Assembly (NCBI RefSeq): GCF_017876625.1
Contig: NZ_JAGIOH010000001.1
Location: 6,097,501-6,161,500 of the forward strand
DNA length: 64,000 bases
Reading direction: 5' to 3'
From: Streptomyces syringium
Lineage (GTDB): Bacteria; Actinomycetota; Actinomycetes; Streptomycetales; Streptomycetaceae
This document shows, one piece after another, positions 1 to 8,759 of the stretch (positions are counted from its first letter, which is position 1; every line of letters begins with the position of its first letter). The notes under the pieces were generated by a model, which saw nothing but the letters and a program-made list of their open reading frames with translations, did no database searches and had not been told where the DNA came from. A program made the translations under genes and the position numbers.

Positions 1-153
1 GACCGGGCGCGGGAGGACGCGACGCTGGTCATCGAGCCGTTCGGGCGGCTGTCGCAGGCGGACCGGGCCGCCCTGGAGACCGAGGCCGCGGGCGTCCTCA
101 CCCTGGCGGCACCCGAAGCGCGCCACGAGGTGCGCTTCGGGGACGTCGCCTGA
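1..153 (+). CDS. C-terminal end of a winged-helix DNA-binding (YcaQ-like) protein, partial
   Basis: An open frame enters from the left edge and stops at a TGA at 151-153, giving 50 residues. The visible part reads like the C-terminus of the winged-helix DNA-binding family COG3214 (related to the YcaQ DNA glycosylase), with a VIEPFGRLSQ strand and a closing segment ending HEVRFGDVA. In that family this end forms part of the last winged-helix unit. Only the tail is present, so catalytic or binding features cannot be judged. The assignment is from recall of family C-termini and is tentative; that the frame is coding is well supported by its position and codon pattern. Confidence 0.45.
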   Translation, partial: DRAREDATLVIEPFGRLSQADRAALETEAAGVLTLAAPEARHEVRFGDVA

Positions 154-217
154 GACACACCCCGGCACGCGACCCCCGTGGCACCCGTGGCACCTGTGGC
201 ACCCGTGACAGGGGCAC

Positions 218-1564
218 TCATTCCCCCACGTCGCGGCTGCGCAGGTCCTCCAGCGTCTCGCGCCGTACGAGCAGCCGCGCCAGCCCGCCGGAGACCGCCG
301 CGACGGGCGGCCGGCCGACGAGGTTGTACGCGGACGCCATGGACAGGTGATACGCACCGGACGCCGGAACAGCCAGGATGTCGCCGGGGCGGACGTCGCC
401 GGGCAGCGGTACCGCCTCGGCGAGGACGTCCCCCGCCTCGCAGTGCCGTCCCACCACGGTCATGGCCCGGGCCGGTGCGGGCGAGGCGCGGCCCACGAGC
501 CGGACCGTGTAGCGCACGCCGTACAGCGCGGGGCGCGGGTTGTCGCTCATGCCGCCGTCCACCGCCACGAACGTCGTGTCGCCCGTGGACTTCACGGCGA
601 GCACCCGGTAGAGCGCCACGCCCGCGGGCCCCGCGATCCAGCGGCCCGGCTCGACGGTCAGACGGGGTACCGGAAGGTCGAAGCGGGCGCACTGGAGCGC
701 CAGTTCCCCGCCGACCCGGTCGGCGTACGCGCGGGGGTCCAGCGCCGGGTCGCCGTCGCGGTAGGCGATGGCGAAGCCGCCGCCGAGGTCGAGTTCCGGG
801 AACGTCACCCCGTGCCGGTCCCGGATCCGGGCGAGCAGCGGGACGATCCGCCGCACCGCCGTGACGTACGGGCCGAGTTCGGCGATCTGCGAGCCGAGGT
901 GGCAGTGCAGTCCCGTGAGTTCGAGCCGGGGCTGGCCGAGGATCCGCGCCACCGCGTCCTCCGCCTCACCGCCCGCGACCGGCAGCCCGAACTTCTGCCC
1001 CTCCACCCCGGTCCGTACGGCCGAGTGCGCCCCGGCAGCCACCCCGGGGACGACCCGCACCAGCACCTTCTGCCGGGTGCCCGGCGGGATCAGGGCGGCG
1101 AGCCGCGCGATCTCGCCCGTGCTGTCGAGGACGACGCGGCCCACGCCCAGGCGCAGCGCGGTCCGCAGGTCGTCGGGGCTCTTGGCGTTGCCGTGCAGCA
1201 CGATGCGCTCGGCGGGGAAACCGGTGTGCGCGGCCAGCTCCAGCTCACCGGCGGAGCAGACGTCCAGGCACAGGCCTTCCTCCCGGACCCAGCGGATCAT
1301 GGCACGGGTGAGGAACGCCTTGCCGGCGTAGGCGACGTCGGCGTGCGGGAGCGCGGTGCGCCAGGCGCGGGCCCGGGTGCGCACCTCGTCCTCGTCGATG
1401 ACGTAGGAGGGGGTGCCGAAGCGGTCGGCGAGTTCGGCGAGGACCACCCCGCCGACGGCGAGGTCGCCCGACGGCAGGGTCTGCGTCGACGCGGGCCACA
1501 CGGGCGCGGGCGTCGGCTCCTCGGGGAGCGGCGGCAGGGATATCGGGGCGAGCGGAAGGGACAC
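218..1564 (-). CDS. lysA: Diaminopimelate decarboxylase (PLP-dependent, type III fold)
   Basis: Converts meso-diaminopimelate to lysine in the cytoplasm. The 448-residue product has the alanine racemase-like barrel with the PLP lysine in VAYAGKAFL (K82), HCHLGSQI and GGGFAI motifs, the VEPGRW phosphate-binding region, and the C-terminal barrel with HCEAGDVL, whose Cys belongs to the active site across the dimer. The length is normal for LysA. The start is a GTG preceded by a strong AAGGAGG six bases upstream (1571-1577), which settles the start. The first 30 residues are proline-rich and lie before the conserved fold. The gene stands alone here, not with other lysine genes, so it may be a second lysA copy or a LysA-like enzyme with another substrate. 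Confidence 0.85.
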   Translation of the reverse strand: MSLPLAPISLPPLPEEPTPAPVWPASTQTLPSGDLAVGGVVLAELADRFGTPSYVIDEDEVRTRARAWRTALPHADVAYAGKAFLTRAMIRWVREEGLCLDVCSAGELELAAHTGFPAERIVLHGNAKSPDDLRTALRLGVGRVVLDSTGEIARLAALIPPGTRQKVLVRVVPGVAAGAHSAVRTGVEGQKFGLPVAGGEAEDAVARILGQPRLELTGLHCHLGSQIAELGPYVTAVRRIVPLLARIRDRHGVTFPELDLGGGFAIAYRDGDPALDPRAYADRVGGELALQCARFDLPVPRLTVEPGRWIAGPAGVALYRVLAVKSTGDTTFVAVDGGMSDNPRPALYGVRYTVRLVGRASPAPARAMTVVGRHCEAGDVLAEAVPLPGDVRPGDILAVPASGAYHLSMASAYNLVGRPPVAAVSGGLARLLVRRETLEDLRSRDVGE

Positions 1565-1636
1565 GGACGGCCTCCTTCGAGGCGAAGGGCGAGAACCGGG
1601 GGCCTGCGGGACCGGCGTCGTCGCCGGTGGCGGCCG

Positions 1637-2026
1637 TCAGCCGGGGAAGGTCGGGAGGAGGGCGCCGGCGTCCGGGGGCGTGGGCCGTACGGCGGGGGCC
1701 GTCAGCAGAGGGTCGACGGAGACCAGCTCGACGCCGAGGGGCGCCGCCAGGGCGTGCACGGCCGGCAGCGCGAGACGGATGGACGGGTGACCCGCGCCCA
1801 GAATGTCGGACAGCCGTCGCCGGGTGGTGAAGGCGACGGCTGTGCGGGTGCCCAGGGGAGTGCGGAAGACGCGCAGGGCGTACCCGCTGGGGCAGAGCCG
1901 TACGGGCACGTACAGGGGCGCTGCCTGGCTGCTATGGACCGGTTCGGAAGGCTCTCCGTCGTCGGCCTGCGGGCTGTCGACGGCGGCGACGGCGGCGGCT
2001 TCGGCGGGGGTTCGGCTCAGGTGCAT
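1637..2026 (-). CDS. SAV_915-like small protein of unknown function
   Basis: A 129-residue protein with an ordered core (PLYVPVRLCPSGYALRVFR, then TRTAVAFTTRRRLSDILG) that resembles the Streptomyces SAV_915 family, a set of short cytoplasmic proteins of unknown role. Typical members carry the same sequence of a strand-rich PLYVPVR region and a TAVAFTS-like segment. No signal peptide or membrane segment is visible. The ATG at 2026 has a GAGG-type ribosome site about 7 bases upstream. The upstream region contains the 11-bp-phased TTGAC repeats at 2099-2146, which may regulate it. Function unknown. Confidence 0.6.
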   Translation of the reverse strand: MHLSRTPAEAAAVAAVDSPQADDGEPSEPVHSSQAAPLYVPVRLCPSGYALRVFRTPLGTRTAVAFTTRRRLSDILGAGHPSIRLALPAVHALAAPLGVELVSVDPLLTAPAVRPTPPDAGALLPTFPG

Positions 2027-2098
2027 GACGATCCTCGTGAGGTGTCGGGAAGTGCGTCGCTCACGCTATGCCCGGCCCACGCCTCACCGAGTGTCTCC

Positions 2099-2146
2099 TT
2101 GACATGGTGTTGACCCAAGGGCGCCGTCCCTTGACGGGTTATTGAC
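2099..2146 (+). promoter_or_regulatory. Two pairs of 11-bp-phased TTGAC direct repeats
   Basis: TTGAC occurs at 2099, 2110, 2131 and 2142. Within each pair the start-to-start distance is 11 bp, and the two pairs are 32 bp apart (about three helical turns). Heptamers on one strand repeated every 11 bp are the known layout for OmpR-type winged-helix activators of Streptomyces (SARPs, PhoP). The sites lie about 75 bp upstream of the SAV_915-like gene and about 295 bp upstream of the acyl-CoA ligase operon. Binding by such a protein is inference. Confidence 0.45.
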
Positions 2147-2439
2147 GTCCGATGGCCGACAACGATCCCTCCACGTCCCCATACGCCACGTCTTCCCGAG
2201 GGCAACCCGGCCTGTCGGCCTTTCAACTTCCTGTTCCATCACCGCTGACGCCTTCGAATCGCGTGTCGACCCCGGGCCTGAGTCCGGGCGCGAGTCCGGC
2301 CGTGAGCGGCCTCGCTCCTCCCGGGACCCGTGCACGGCGAAACCGCCGGGAACCCCGCTTTTCGTAAAGGCCCGTCCCCGGAAGGTGTCCGCACCCGTCC
2401 GGGGGTAGTGAGAGTCAGAAGACGCAACCTGGAGGACTT
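2147..2439. other. Intergenic region upstream of the acyl-CoA ligase operon
   Basis: This is the remainder of the 413-bp divergent gap. I see no convincing coding frame. The only clear element is the GGAGG ribosome site at 2431-2435, five bases before the GTG at 2440. The AMP-ligase promoter should lie here but no clean -35/-10 pair stands out. Confidence 0.4.
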
Positions 2440-4182
2440 GTGACGGCAACCAGACCCACCGACGCGACCGCGGAATTCCGGGCGGCCCGCGATTTCCTCC
2501 TCGCGCACCGCGAGGACTACCGGGCGGCCTACGACGGATTCCGCTGGCCCCGGCCGGCGGAGTTCAACTGGGCCTACGACTGGTTCGACAAGATCGCCGA
2601 GGGCAACGACCGGACCGCCCTGTGGATCGTCGAGGAGGACGGCGGCGAGAGTCGGCTGACCTTCGACGCCCTGCGGCGCCGCTCCCACCGGGTCGCGAAC
2701 TGGCTGCGCGAGCAGGGCGTACGGGCCGGTGACCGGATCGTCGTCATGCTCGGCAACCAGGCGGAGCTGTGGGAGACCGCGCTCGCCGCCATGCGGCTGC
2801 GGGCCGTCGTCATCCCCGCCACCCCGCTGCTGGGCCCTGCGGACCTCGCCGACCGCATCGAGCGCGGCCGGGCCCGGCATGTGATCGTCCGGGCCGAGGA
2901 CACCGGGAAGTTCGACGCCGTCCCCGGCGACTACACCCGGATCGCCGTCGGTACCCGGCCCGGCACCGCCGACGCACAGCCGTCCCCGGAAGCGCCGCGC
3001 ACGCGCGCAGGCACCGGCTGGCTCGCCTACGAGGACGCCGCCCGCGCCGCCGACAGCTGCGCACCGGACGGGCCCACCCGGGCCGACGAAACCCTGTTGC
3101 TCTATTTCACCTCCGGCACCACCGCTCGCCCCAAGCTCGTCGAGCACACCCATGTGTCGTATCCCATCGGCCATTTGTCGACCATGTACTGGATCGGGCT
3201 CCGGCCCGGCGATGTCCACCTCAATATCTCCTCGCCCGGCTGGGCCAAGCACGCCTGGTCCAATCTCTTCGCCCCCTGGAACGCCGAAGCCACCGTCTTC
3301 GTCTTCAACTACACCCGCTTCGACGCCGCCCGCCTCATGGCCGAGATGGACCGCTGCGGCGTCACGAGCTTCTGCGCCCCGCCCACCGTGTGGCGGATGC
3401 TCATCCAGGCCGATCTGGGCGCGCTGCGCACCCCGCCGCGCGAGGTCGTCGCCGCGGGGGAGCCCCTCAACCCGGAGGTCATCGAGACCGTCCGGCGTGC
3501 CTGGGGGGTCGACATCCGGGACGGCTTCGGCCAGACCGAGACCTCCGTGCAGATCGCCAACCCGCCCGGGCAGCTCCTGAAGACCGGTTCCATGGGCCGG
3601 CCCAGCCCCGGCTTCACCGTCGTCCTCCTCGACCCCGTCACCGGCGAGAGGGCCGACGAGGGCGAGATCGCCCTCGACCTGACGGACCCCGACCGGCTGC
3701 CCGTCGGCCTGATGACGGGCTACGCGGGCGACCCGGAGCGCACCGCCGAGGCCATGGCGGGCGGCTACTACCGCACCGGCGACATCGGCGCGCGCGACGC
3801 CGACGGCTATGTGACGTACGTGGGCCGGCAGGACGATGTCTTCAAATCCAGTGACTACAAGGTCTCGCCCTTCGAGCTGGAGAGCGCGCTCCTCGAACAC
3901 GAGGCCGTGGCCGAAGCGGCCGTCGTCCCCGCCCCCGACCCGCTGCGGCTGGCCGTGCCCAAGGCGTACGTCGTCCTCGCCGAGGGCTGGGAGCCGGGCC
4001 CGGAGACGGCGAAGGCCCTCTTCGCCCACTCACGGGTCACGCTCGCGCCCTACAAGCGCGTCCGCCGACTGGAGTTCGCCGAGCTCCCCAAGACTGTGTC
4101 CGGCAAGATCCGCCGCATCGTCCTGCGCGAGCACACCGCGCAGGGCGGCGGCACCGAGTACCGAGAGGAAGACCACCGGTGA
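2440..4182 (+). CDS. AMP-forming acyl-CoA ligase, medium-chain/acetyl type
   Basis: Activates a carboxylic acid to its CoA thioester through an acyl-adenylate. The 580-residue protein has the ANL superfamily motifs in order: phosphate loop [29 protein letters not shown] with the hinge region [18 protein letters not shown], and the catalytic lysine in [10 protein letters not shown] near the C-terminus. The N-terminus with FNWAYDWFD matches the medium-chain acyl-CoA synthetase branch. The phosphate loop has Ala where many relatives have Gly (TSGTTA versus TSGTTG). GTG start with GGAGG five bases upstream. Its stop overlaps the start of the next ligase by four bases (GTGA), so the two are translationally coupled. 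The exact acid substrate cannot be told from sequence. Confidence 0.85.
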   Translation: MTATRPTDATAEFRAARDFLLAHREDYRAAYDGFRWPRPAEFNWAYDWFDKIAEGNDRTALWIVEEDGGESRLTFDALRRRSHRVANWLREQGVRAGDRIVVMLGNQAELWETALAAMRLRAVVIPATPLLGPADLADRIERGRARHVIVRAEDTGKFDAVPGDYTRIAVGTRPGTADAQPSPEAPRTRAGTGWLAYEDAARAADSCAPDGPTRADETLLLYFTSGTTARPKLVEHTHVSYPIGHLSTMYWIGLRPGDVHLNISSPGWAKHAWSNLFAPWNAEATVFVFNYTRFDAARLMAEMDRCGVTSFCAPPTVWRMLIQADLGALRTPPREVVAAGEPLNPEVIETVRRAWGVDIRDGFGQTETSVQIANPPGQLLKTGSMGRPSPGFTVVLLDPVTGERADEGEIALDLTDPDRLPVGLMTGYAGDPERTAEAMAGGYYRTGDIGARDADGYVTYVGRQDDVFKSSDYKVSPFELESALLEHEAVAEAAVVPAPDPLRLAVPKAYVVLAEGWEPGPETAKALFAHSRVTLAPYKRVRRLEFAELPKTVSGKIRRIVLREHTAQGGGTEYREEDHR

Positions 4183-5822
4183 GCACACCCTCCTACGCGG
4201 CGGGCCCGACCGGGAGCCCGCTGCTCGACGACACCATCGGCGCCTCCCTGGCCCGTACGGTCGAACGCTTCGGCGACCGCGAGGCGCTCGTCGACGTCCC
4301 CGGCGGACGCCGCTGGACCTACACCGAGTTCGGGCGGGCCGTCGAGGAGGTGGCGCTCGGGCTGCTCGCCAAGGGCGTGGCGAGGGGTGACCGGGTCGGG
4401 ATCTGGGCGATCAACTGCCCCGAGTGGGTGCTGATCCAGTACGCCACCGCCCGCATCGGCGCGATCATGGTCAACATCAACCCGTCCTACCGCGTGCACG
4501 AACTGGCCTATGTGCTGCGCCAGGCGGAGGTCAGCGTCCTCGTCTCCTCCGTCGAGCACAAAACCAGCGACTACCGGCGCATGGTCGAGCAGGTGCGGTC
4601 CGCCTGCCCGGCCCTGCGCGACGTCGTCTACATCGCCGACGCGACGTGGACCGGGCTGATCCGGCTGGGACAGGGCGTCCCGCGCGAGCGGCTCACCGAG
4701 CGCGAGTCACGGCTCGGCTGCGACGACCCGGTCAACATCCAGTACACCTCCGGCACCACGGGCTTCGCGAAGGGCGCCACCCTCTCCCACCGCAACATCC
4801 TCAACAACGGCTACTTCGTGGGGGAGACGCTCGGCTACACCGAGAACGACCGGGTCGCGCTGCCCGTGCCCTTCTACCACTGCTTCGGCATGGTGATGGG
4901 CAATCTCGCCGCCACCAGCCACGGGGCGTGCGTCGTCATCCCGGCCCCCACCTTCGACCCCGTCGCCACCCTGCACGCCGTCGAGCGCGAGCGCTGCACG
5001 TCGCTCTACGGCGTCCCCACCATGTTCATCGCCGAGCTGAACCTCCCCGACTTCGCCACCTACGACCTCTCCTCGCTGCGCACCGGCATCATGGCCGGCT
5101 CGCCGTGCCCCGCCGAGGTGATGAAGCGGGTCGTCTCCGAGATGCACATGGCCGAGGTCGCCATCTGCTACGGCATGACCGAGACCTCGCCGGTCTCCAC
5201 CCAGACCCGGCGCGACGACGACCTCGGCCGCCGCACGGGGACGGTCGGCCGGGTGCTGCCGCACATCGAGGTGAAGGTCGTCGACCCGGACACCGGGGCC
5301 ACCGCCGCCCGCGGTGAGCCGGGCGAACTGTGCACCCGCGGCTATTCGGTGATGCTCGGCTACTGGAACGATCCGGAGCGCACCGCCGAGGTCGTCGACG
5401 AGGACCGCTGGATGCACACCGGCGACCTCGCGGTGATGGACGAGGACGGCTACGTACGGATCGTCGGCCGCATCAAGGACATGATCATCAGGGGCGGGGA
5501 GAACGTCTATCCGCGCGAGATCGAGGAGTTCCTCCACTCCCACCCCAAGATCGCCGACGTTCAGGTCATCGGGGTGCCCGACGAGAAGTACGGCGAGGAG
5601 ATCATGGCCTGCGTCATCCTGCGCGACCCCGCCGACACCCTGGGCCGCGACGAGCTGGCCCGCTTCTGCCGGGGGCGGCTCGCCCACTTCAAGATCCCGC
5701 GCCATCTGCGGATCCTCGAGTCGTTCCCCATGACGGTCAGCGGCAAGGTCCGCAAGGTGGAGCTGCGCGAGCAGGCCGCCGCGGAGCCGGTGCCGGACGG
5801 CGCGGCGAAGGCGCGGGCGTGA
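4179..5822 (+). CDS. AMP-forming fatty acyl-CoA ligase (FadD-like)
   Basis: Second ANL-family ligase of the operon, 547 residues. Motifs: [18 protein letters not shown] phosphate loop, [27 protein letters not shown] hinge with [20 protein letters not shown], and the catalytic lysine in MTVSGKVRK. This pattern is that of the FadD3/fatty-acyl-CoA synthase branch (substrates from short to long acyl chains). Start overlaps the upstream ligase stop by four bases, so it depends on upstream translation. Two acyl-CoA ligases of different branches side by side without acyl-CoA dehydrogenase or thiolase genes suggests acid activation feeding a pathway encoded elsewhere. A possible bidirectional terminator follows at 5897-5931. 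Confidence 0.85.
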   Translation: MSTPSYAAGPTGSPLLDDTIGASLARTVERFGDREALVDVPGGRRWTYTEFGRAVEEVALGLLAKGVARGDRVGIWAINCPEWVLIQYATARIGAIMVNINPSYRVHELAYVLRQAEVSVLVSSVEHKTSDYRRMVEQVRSACPALRDVVYIADATWTGLIRLGQGVPRERLTERESRLGCDDPVNIQYTSGTTGFAKGATLSHRNILNNGYFVGETLGYTENDRVALPVPFYHCFGMVMGNLAATSHGACVVIPAPTFDPVATLHAVERERCTSLYGVPTMFIAELNLPDFATYDLSSLRTGIMAGSPCPAEVMKRVVSEMHMAEVAICYGMTETSPVSTQTRRDDDLGRRTGTVGRVLPHIEVKVVDPDTGATAARGEPGELCTRGYSVMLGYWNDPERTAEVVDEDRWMHTGDLAVMDEDGYVRIVGRIKDMIIRGGENVYPREIEEFLHSHPKIADVQVIGVPDEKYGEEIMACVILRDPADTLGRDELARFCRGRLAHFKIPRHLRILESFPMTVSGKVRKVELREQAAAEPVPDGAAKARA

Positions 5823-5896
5823 GGCAGCGGCCGGCCGGGGCACACGAGTAAGCGGGGAGGGCCGCTCTCCCGGCCCGCCCCGCACCCCCCGTGGAC

Positions 5897-5931
5897 GGGC
5901 CCGCGATCCCCCGTGTGTCTCTCGCGGGCCC
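5897..5931. terminator. Inverted repeat between convergent genes
   Basis: Ten-base perfect arms, GGGCCCGCGA at 5897-5906 and TCGCGGGCCC at 5922-5931, enclose a 15-base loop. It lies between the end of the ligase operon (plus) and the end of the Mrr-like gene (minus), the place for a bidirectional terminator. There is no U tract, which is common in Streptomyces. Confidence 0.55.
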
Positions 5932-6019
5932 AGAAGAAGTCTCCGCCCGATGTGACCAAGTCGCCATGCTCCGGCGCGAGTTCAGAGGAAGACTTGAGCT
6001 TCGGGCGGCGGCCCGTGGG

Positions 6020-6733
6020 TTACCGGACTCCGTCGGCGCCGCGCCGGACCAGCTCGTCCGCGGCATCGTTGAGCGCCTGCGGGGCGCCCGTGAGGTCCAC
6101 GACGAACAGCGGAAGCCGCAGGTCGTCGGCGCGGGAGCGGGCGCCCTGGGCGTAGCCCGCGAGGGAGAAGCAGACTCCGGTCGCGGAGTCGAGGAGGCCG
6201 TGCAGCCACAGGCACTCGATGTCGCGCAGCGTCGTCGGCAGCGTGGTCGGATCGACCCGCGCGACGGCGCCGCTCGCCCGCAGGTCGACACCGGTGGCGC
6301 TGGGGGCCGTGCCGCACCCGGTGCGGCGCACGTCCGTGAAGCCGAGCCAGCGCAGATACCGCTCGGCCGCCGCGACCGCGTCACGCTCGGTGCGGATCGC
6401 CAGCGGGCGGAAGGCGGGCCGGCTCGGCGCCACGGGGCCCGGGGCGTCGTCGGCCGTCGCGGCCGGGCCGGGCACCGGCCGCACGGGCAGCCGCACGACG
6501 GTGCCGCAGGAGCAGCCGAACTCGGGCCGGGGCCATTGGTCCTGGCGGTCGCAGGCCGGGCAGCGCACCGCGACCCAGGAGTCGCGCCAGGTGCGCTGCG
6601 CCAATAACTCGGGTGTGGCGCCCGGCAGTACGGGCAGGGTCAGCGGCGCTCCGCACGCACAGGGAAAGGTCGGCGGGGTGAAGGAGTGCTCCCGGCGGCA
6701 CGTCGGGCAGTGCACCGGCACGCTCTTGGCCAT
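6020..6733 (-). CDS. Double zinc-ribbon protein with Mrr/PD-(D/E)XK-like C-terminal domain
   Basis: A 237-residue protein starting at MAKSVPVHCPTC. It has two zinc-ribbon-like units (CPTC with CACG; CPAC with CSCG) in the first 85 residues, a proline-rich linker, then a roughly 110-residue C-terminal domain with the order helix (AERYLRWLGFTDV), GVDLRASGAVARVD, helix, FSLAGYAQGAR, LFVVDLTG. This order resembles Mrr-type restriction endonucleases, where GxD is followed by a strand ending QxK. Here the GVD aspartate is present but the QxK position reads ARVD, so the catalytic lysine appears lost. It may bind DNA without cutting. I placed the start at 6733, where the zinc ribbon begins; the frame is open further upstream. 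No methylase partner is nearby. Confidence 0.6.
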   Translation of the reverse strand: MAKSVPVHCPTCRREHSFTPPTFPCACGAPLTLPVLPGATPELLAQRTWRDSWVAVRCPACDRQDQWPRPEFGCSCGTVVRLPVRPVPGPAATADDAPGPVAPSRPAFRPLAIRTERDAVAAAERYLRWLGFTDVRRTGCGTAPSATGVDLRASGAVARVDPTTLPTTLRDIECLWLHGLLDSATGVCFSLAGYAQGARSRADDLRLPLFVVDLTGAPQALNDAADELVRRGADGVR

Positions 6734-7031
6734 CTTCGGCTCCAGCAACGGGGTCCGTAGGGGTGAGGTACGGGCCCATCGTCCACGATGAGGGCGCGGC
6801 CGGGGAGCGATTCGCGAAGGGTACGTCCGCCGGGCGCCCACCGGAAGCCTCCGCGCGCCGGAGCGTGCGCGGCTCGCGGCCCGCGCCGGCAGGGCGGAGG
6901 TGGCGTATCAAAGGCGAGGCGAGGGCGGGGCGAGACCAAGCGGAGGGGGATCCGGACGGCGGCGGCGCCTGGGCGCGACAGGACAGTTGTCGGCGCCACC
7001 GCCGCCCGGGGTCTGAGGGGACTCAAGGGCG
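6734..7031. other. Intergenic region, no recognised feature
   Basis: Almost 300 bases upstream of the zinc-ribbon/Mrr-like gene and downstream of gcl. I see no coding frame with a credible start, no strong hairpin and no recognisable operator. Confidence 0.3.
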
Positions 7032-8759
7032 TCACCCCTGCGGGGCGGGTTCGAACTCCTTGACGGCGTCGATGTCCGGGCCGTGCGGGGTGTTCGCCTC
7101 CCGCTCGATCATGATCTCGACCAGCACCGGCCGCGAGGTCGACACGGCCTCCTTGCGGGCCCATTCGACGGCCGGACGGATGTCCGCGGGTTCCACCACC
7201 CGGCGGCCCGAACAGCCGTAGGCCTGCATGAGCTTGACGTTGTCCGTACCGGTCTCGTCGTAGTGGATGTCGACCTGGTAGTTCATGCCGTAGCCGATCG
7301 AGGCCTGCCGGATGAGGCCCAGGTACTCGTTGTTCAGCATGATCAGCACAAAGGGCACGTCGTACTGGGCCGCGACCGCCAGCTCCTCGACCATGTACTG
7401 GAAGCCGTAGTCGCCGACGATGCCGACGACCTCGGTGTCGCCCCGCCCCATGCCCTCCAGTGCCTTCTTCACCCCGATCGCGGCCGGGATCTCCCAACCG
7501 AGCGGGCCGGCCTGGCCGCACACCTGGTAGTGACGAGGCAGGTGCGCCTTCTGATGCTGGCCGCCCCAGATCTGGTAGAGGCCGATGGCGGTGACGAAGT
7601 ACGTGTCCTCACCGAAGACCGCGTTGATCTCCTGGTAGACCCTCGGCGCCTTGACCGGGACCGTGTCGAAGTCCTCGCGCCGGACCAGGGTCCGCTTGAG
7701 CTCCCGGCAGCGCTCGACCCACGCGCCGACGTCGGCGCGCACCCCGCGGGCCCTGGCGGCCTCCAGCAGGGCCGCGAGGAAGAGCCGCGCGTCCGAGACG
7801 ATGCCGAGGTCCGGCTCGATGACCCTGCCGAGCTGGGTGGGCTCGATGTCGACGTGCACGAACGTCCGGTCGCCCTTGTACGTCGCGAGGTTCGCCCCCG
7901 TGTGGCGGTCGCCGAAGCGGGCGCCGACGGCGAGCACGAAGTCCGACTCCAGGAAGGAGGCGTTGGCGTAGCGCTGCGAGGTCTGGATGCCGGTGGTGCC
8001 GAGGTTCAGCTCGTGGTCGTCCTCGATGACGCCCTTGCCCATGAGGGTGACCTGGAACGGCACCCGCAGATGCTCCACCAGCGCGCGCAGCTCGGCCGAC
8101 GCGTCGGCGAGGATCACCCCGCCGCCGGCGAGGACCAGCGGCCGCTCGGCGGCCAGCAGCAGATCGAGGGCGGCCTCGACGCGGGGCGCGTGCGGCACGA
8201 CGGCGGGCACCGGCAGGCGGGTGTCGAGAGCGGGGTCGTAGAGGATCTCGCGGCGGGCGATGTCGACGGGGACGTCGATCAGGACCGGCCCCGGGCGCCC
8301 CTCGCGGGCGATCCGGAACGCCTCCCGGAAGGCCCACGGGATCTGCGCGGCCTCCTTGATCTGTACGGCCCACTTGGTGACGGGCCGCGCGATCTCCACG
8401 ATGTCGACCGCCTGGAACGCCTCCTGGTGCAGCTTGGTGGAGACCGCCTGGCCGGTGACGCAGAGCATCGGGACCGAGTCGGCGAGCGCGGTGTACAGGC
8501 CGGTGACGAGATTGGTGCCGCCGGGGCCCGAGGTGGCGAGGGCCACGCCGACGCGCCCGTTGGTGCGGGCCCAGCCGTCGGCCATGTGGGTCGCGCCCTC
8601 CTCGTGCCGGACGGTGAGGTGCTCGATCCCGCCGACCACCTCCATCGCCTTGTACAGCGGCAGGATCGCGGCGCCGGGGCAGCCGAAGGCGATGTCGACG
8701 CCCTCGTCCTTCATGATGTGCACCGCCGCCTCCATGGCGGGGATCCGCACGGCGCTCAC
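7032..8759 (-). CDS. gcl: Glyoxylate carboligase (tartronate-semialdehyde synthase)
   Basis: ThDP-dependent condensation of two glyoxylates to tartronate semialdehyde plus CO2. The 575-residue protein follows the Gcl subfamily throughout (VPVKAPRVYQEIN, TAIGLYQIWGGQ, CGQAGPLGWEIPAAIG, a C-terminus ending in KEFEPAPQG); the ThDP/Mg region is VGIVGDYGFQYMVEELA. The odd point is residue 53: the motif is RHEEGA, with the glutamate normal for other ThDP enzymes, where E. coli Gcl has Val51. The GTG start overlaps the glxR stop by four bases. Last gene of hyi-glxR-gcl, which fixes its role in glyoxylate use after allantoin breakdown. An acetolactate synthase-like activity cannot be excluded because of the glutamate. 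Confidence 0.8.
   Translation of the reverse strand: MSAVRIPAMEAAVHIMKDEGVDIAFGCPGAAILPLYKAMEVVGGIEHLTVRHEEGATHMADGWARTNGRVGVALATSGPGGTNLVTGLYTALADSVPMLCVTGQAVSTKLHQEAFQAVDIVEIARPVTKWAVQIKEAAQIPWAFREAFRIAREGRPGPVLIDVPVDIARREILYDPALDTRLPVPAVVPHAPRVEAALDLLLAAERPLVLAGGGVILADASAELRALVEHLRVPFQVTLMGKGVIEDDHELNLGTTGIQTSQRYANASFLESDFVLAVGARFGDRHTGANLATYKGDRTFVHVDIEPTQLGRVIEPDLGIVSDARLFLAALLEAARARGVRADVGAWVERCRELKRTLVRREDFDTVPVKAPRVYQEINAVFGEDTYFVTAIGLYQIWGGQHQKAHLPRHYQVCGQAGPLGWEIPAAIGVKKALEGMGRGDTEVVGIVGDYGFQYMVEELAVAAQYDVPFVLIMLNNEYLGLIRQASIGYGMNYQVDIHYDETGTDNVKLMQAYGCSGRRVVEPADIRPAVEWARKEAVSTSRPVLVEIMIEREANTPHGPDIDAVKEFEPAPQG

Noticed and set aside
2239-4029. Minus-strand frame opposite the first acyl-CoA ligase
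   Set aside because: Shadow frame; the plus-strand ligase has all AMP-binding motifs.
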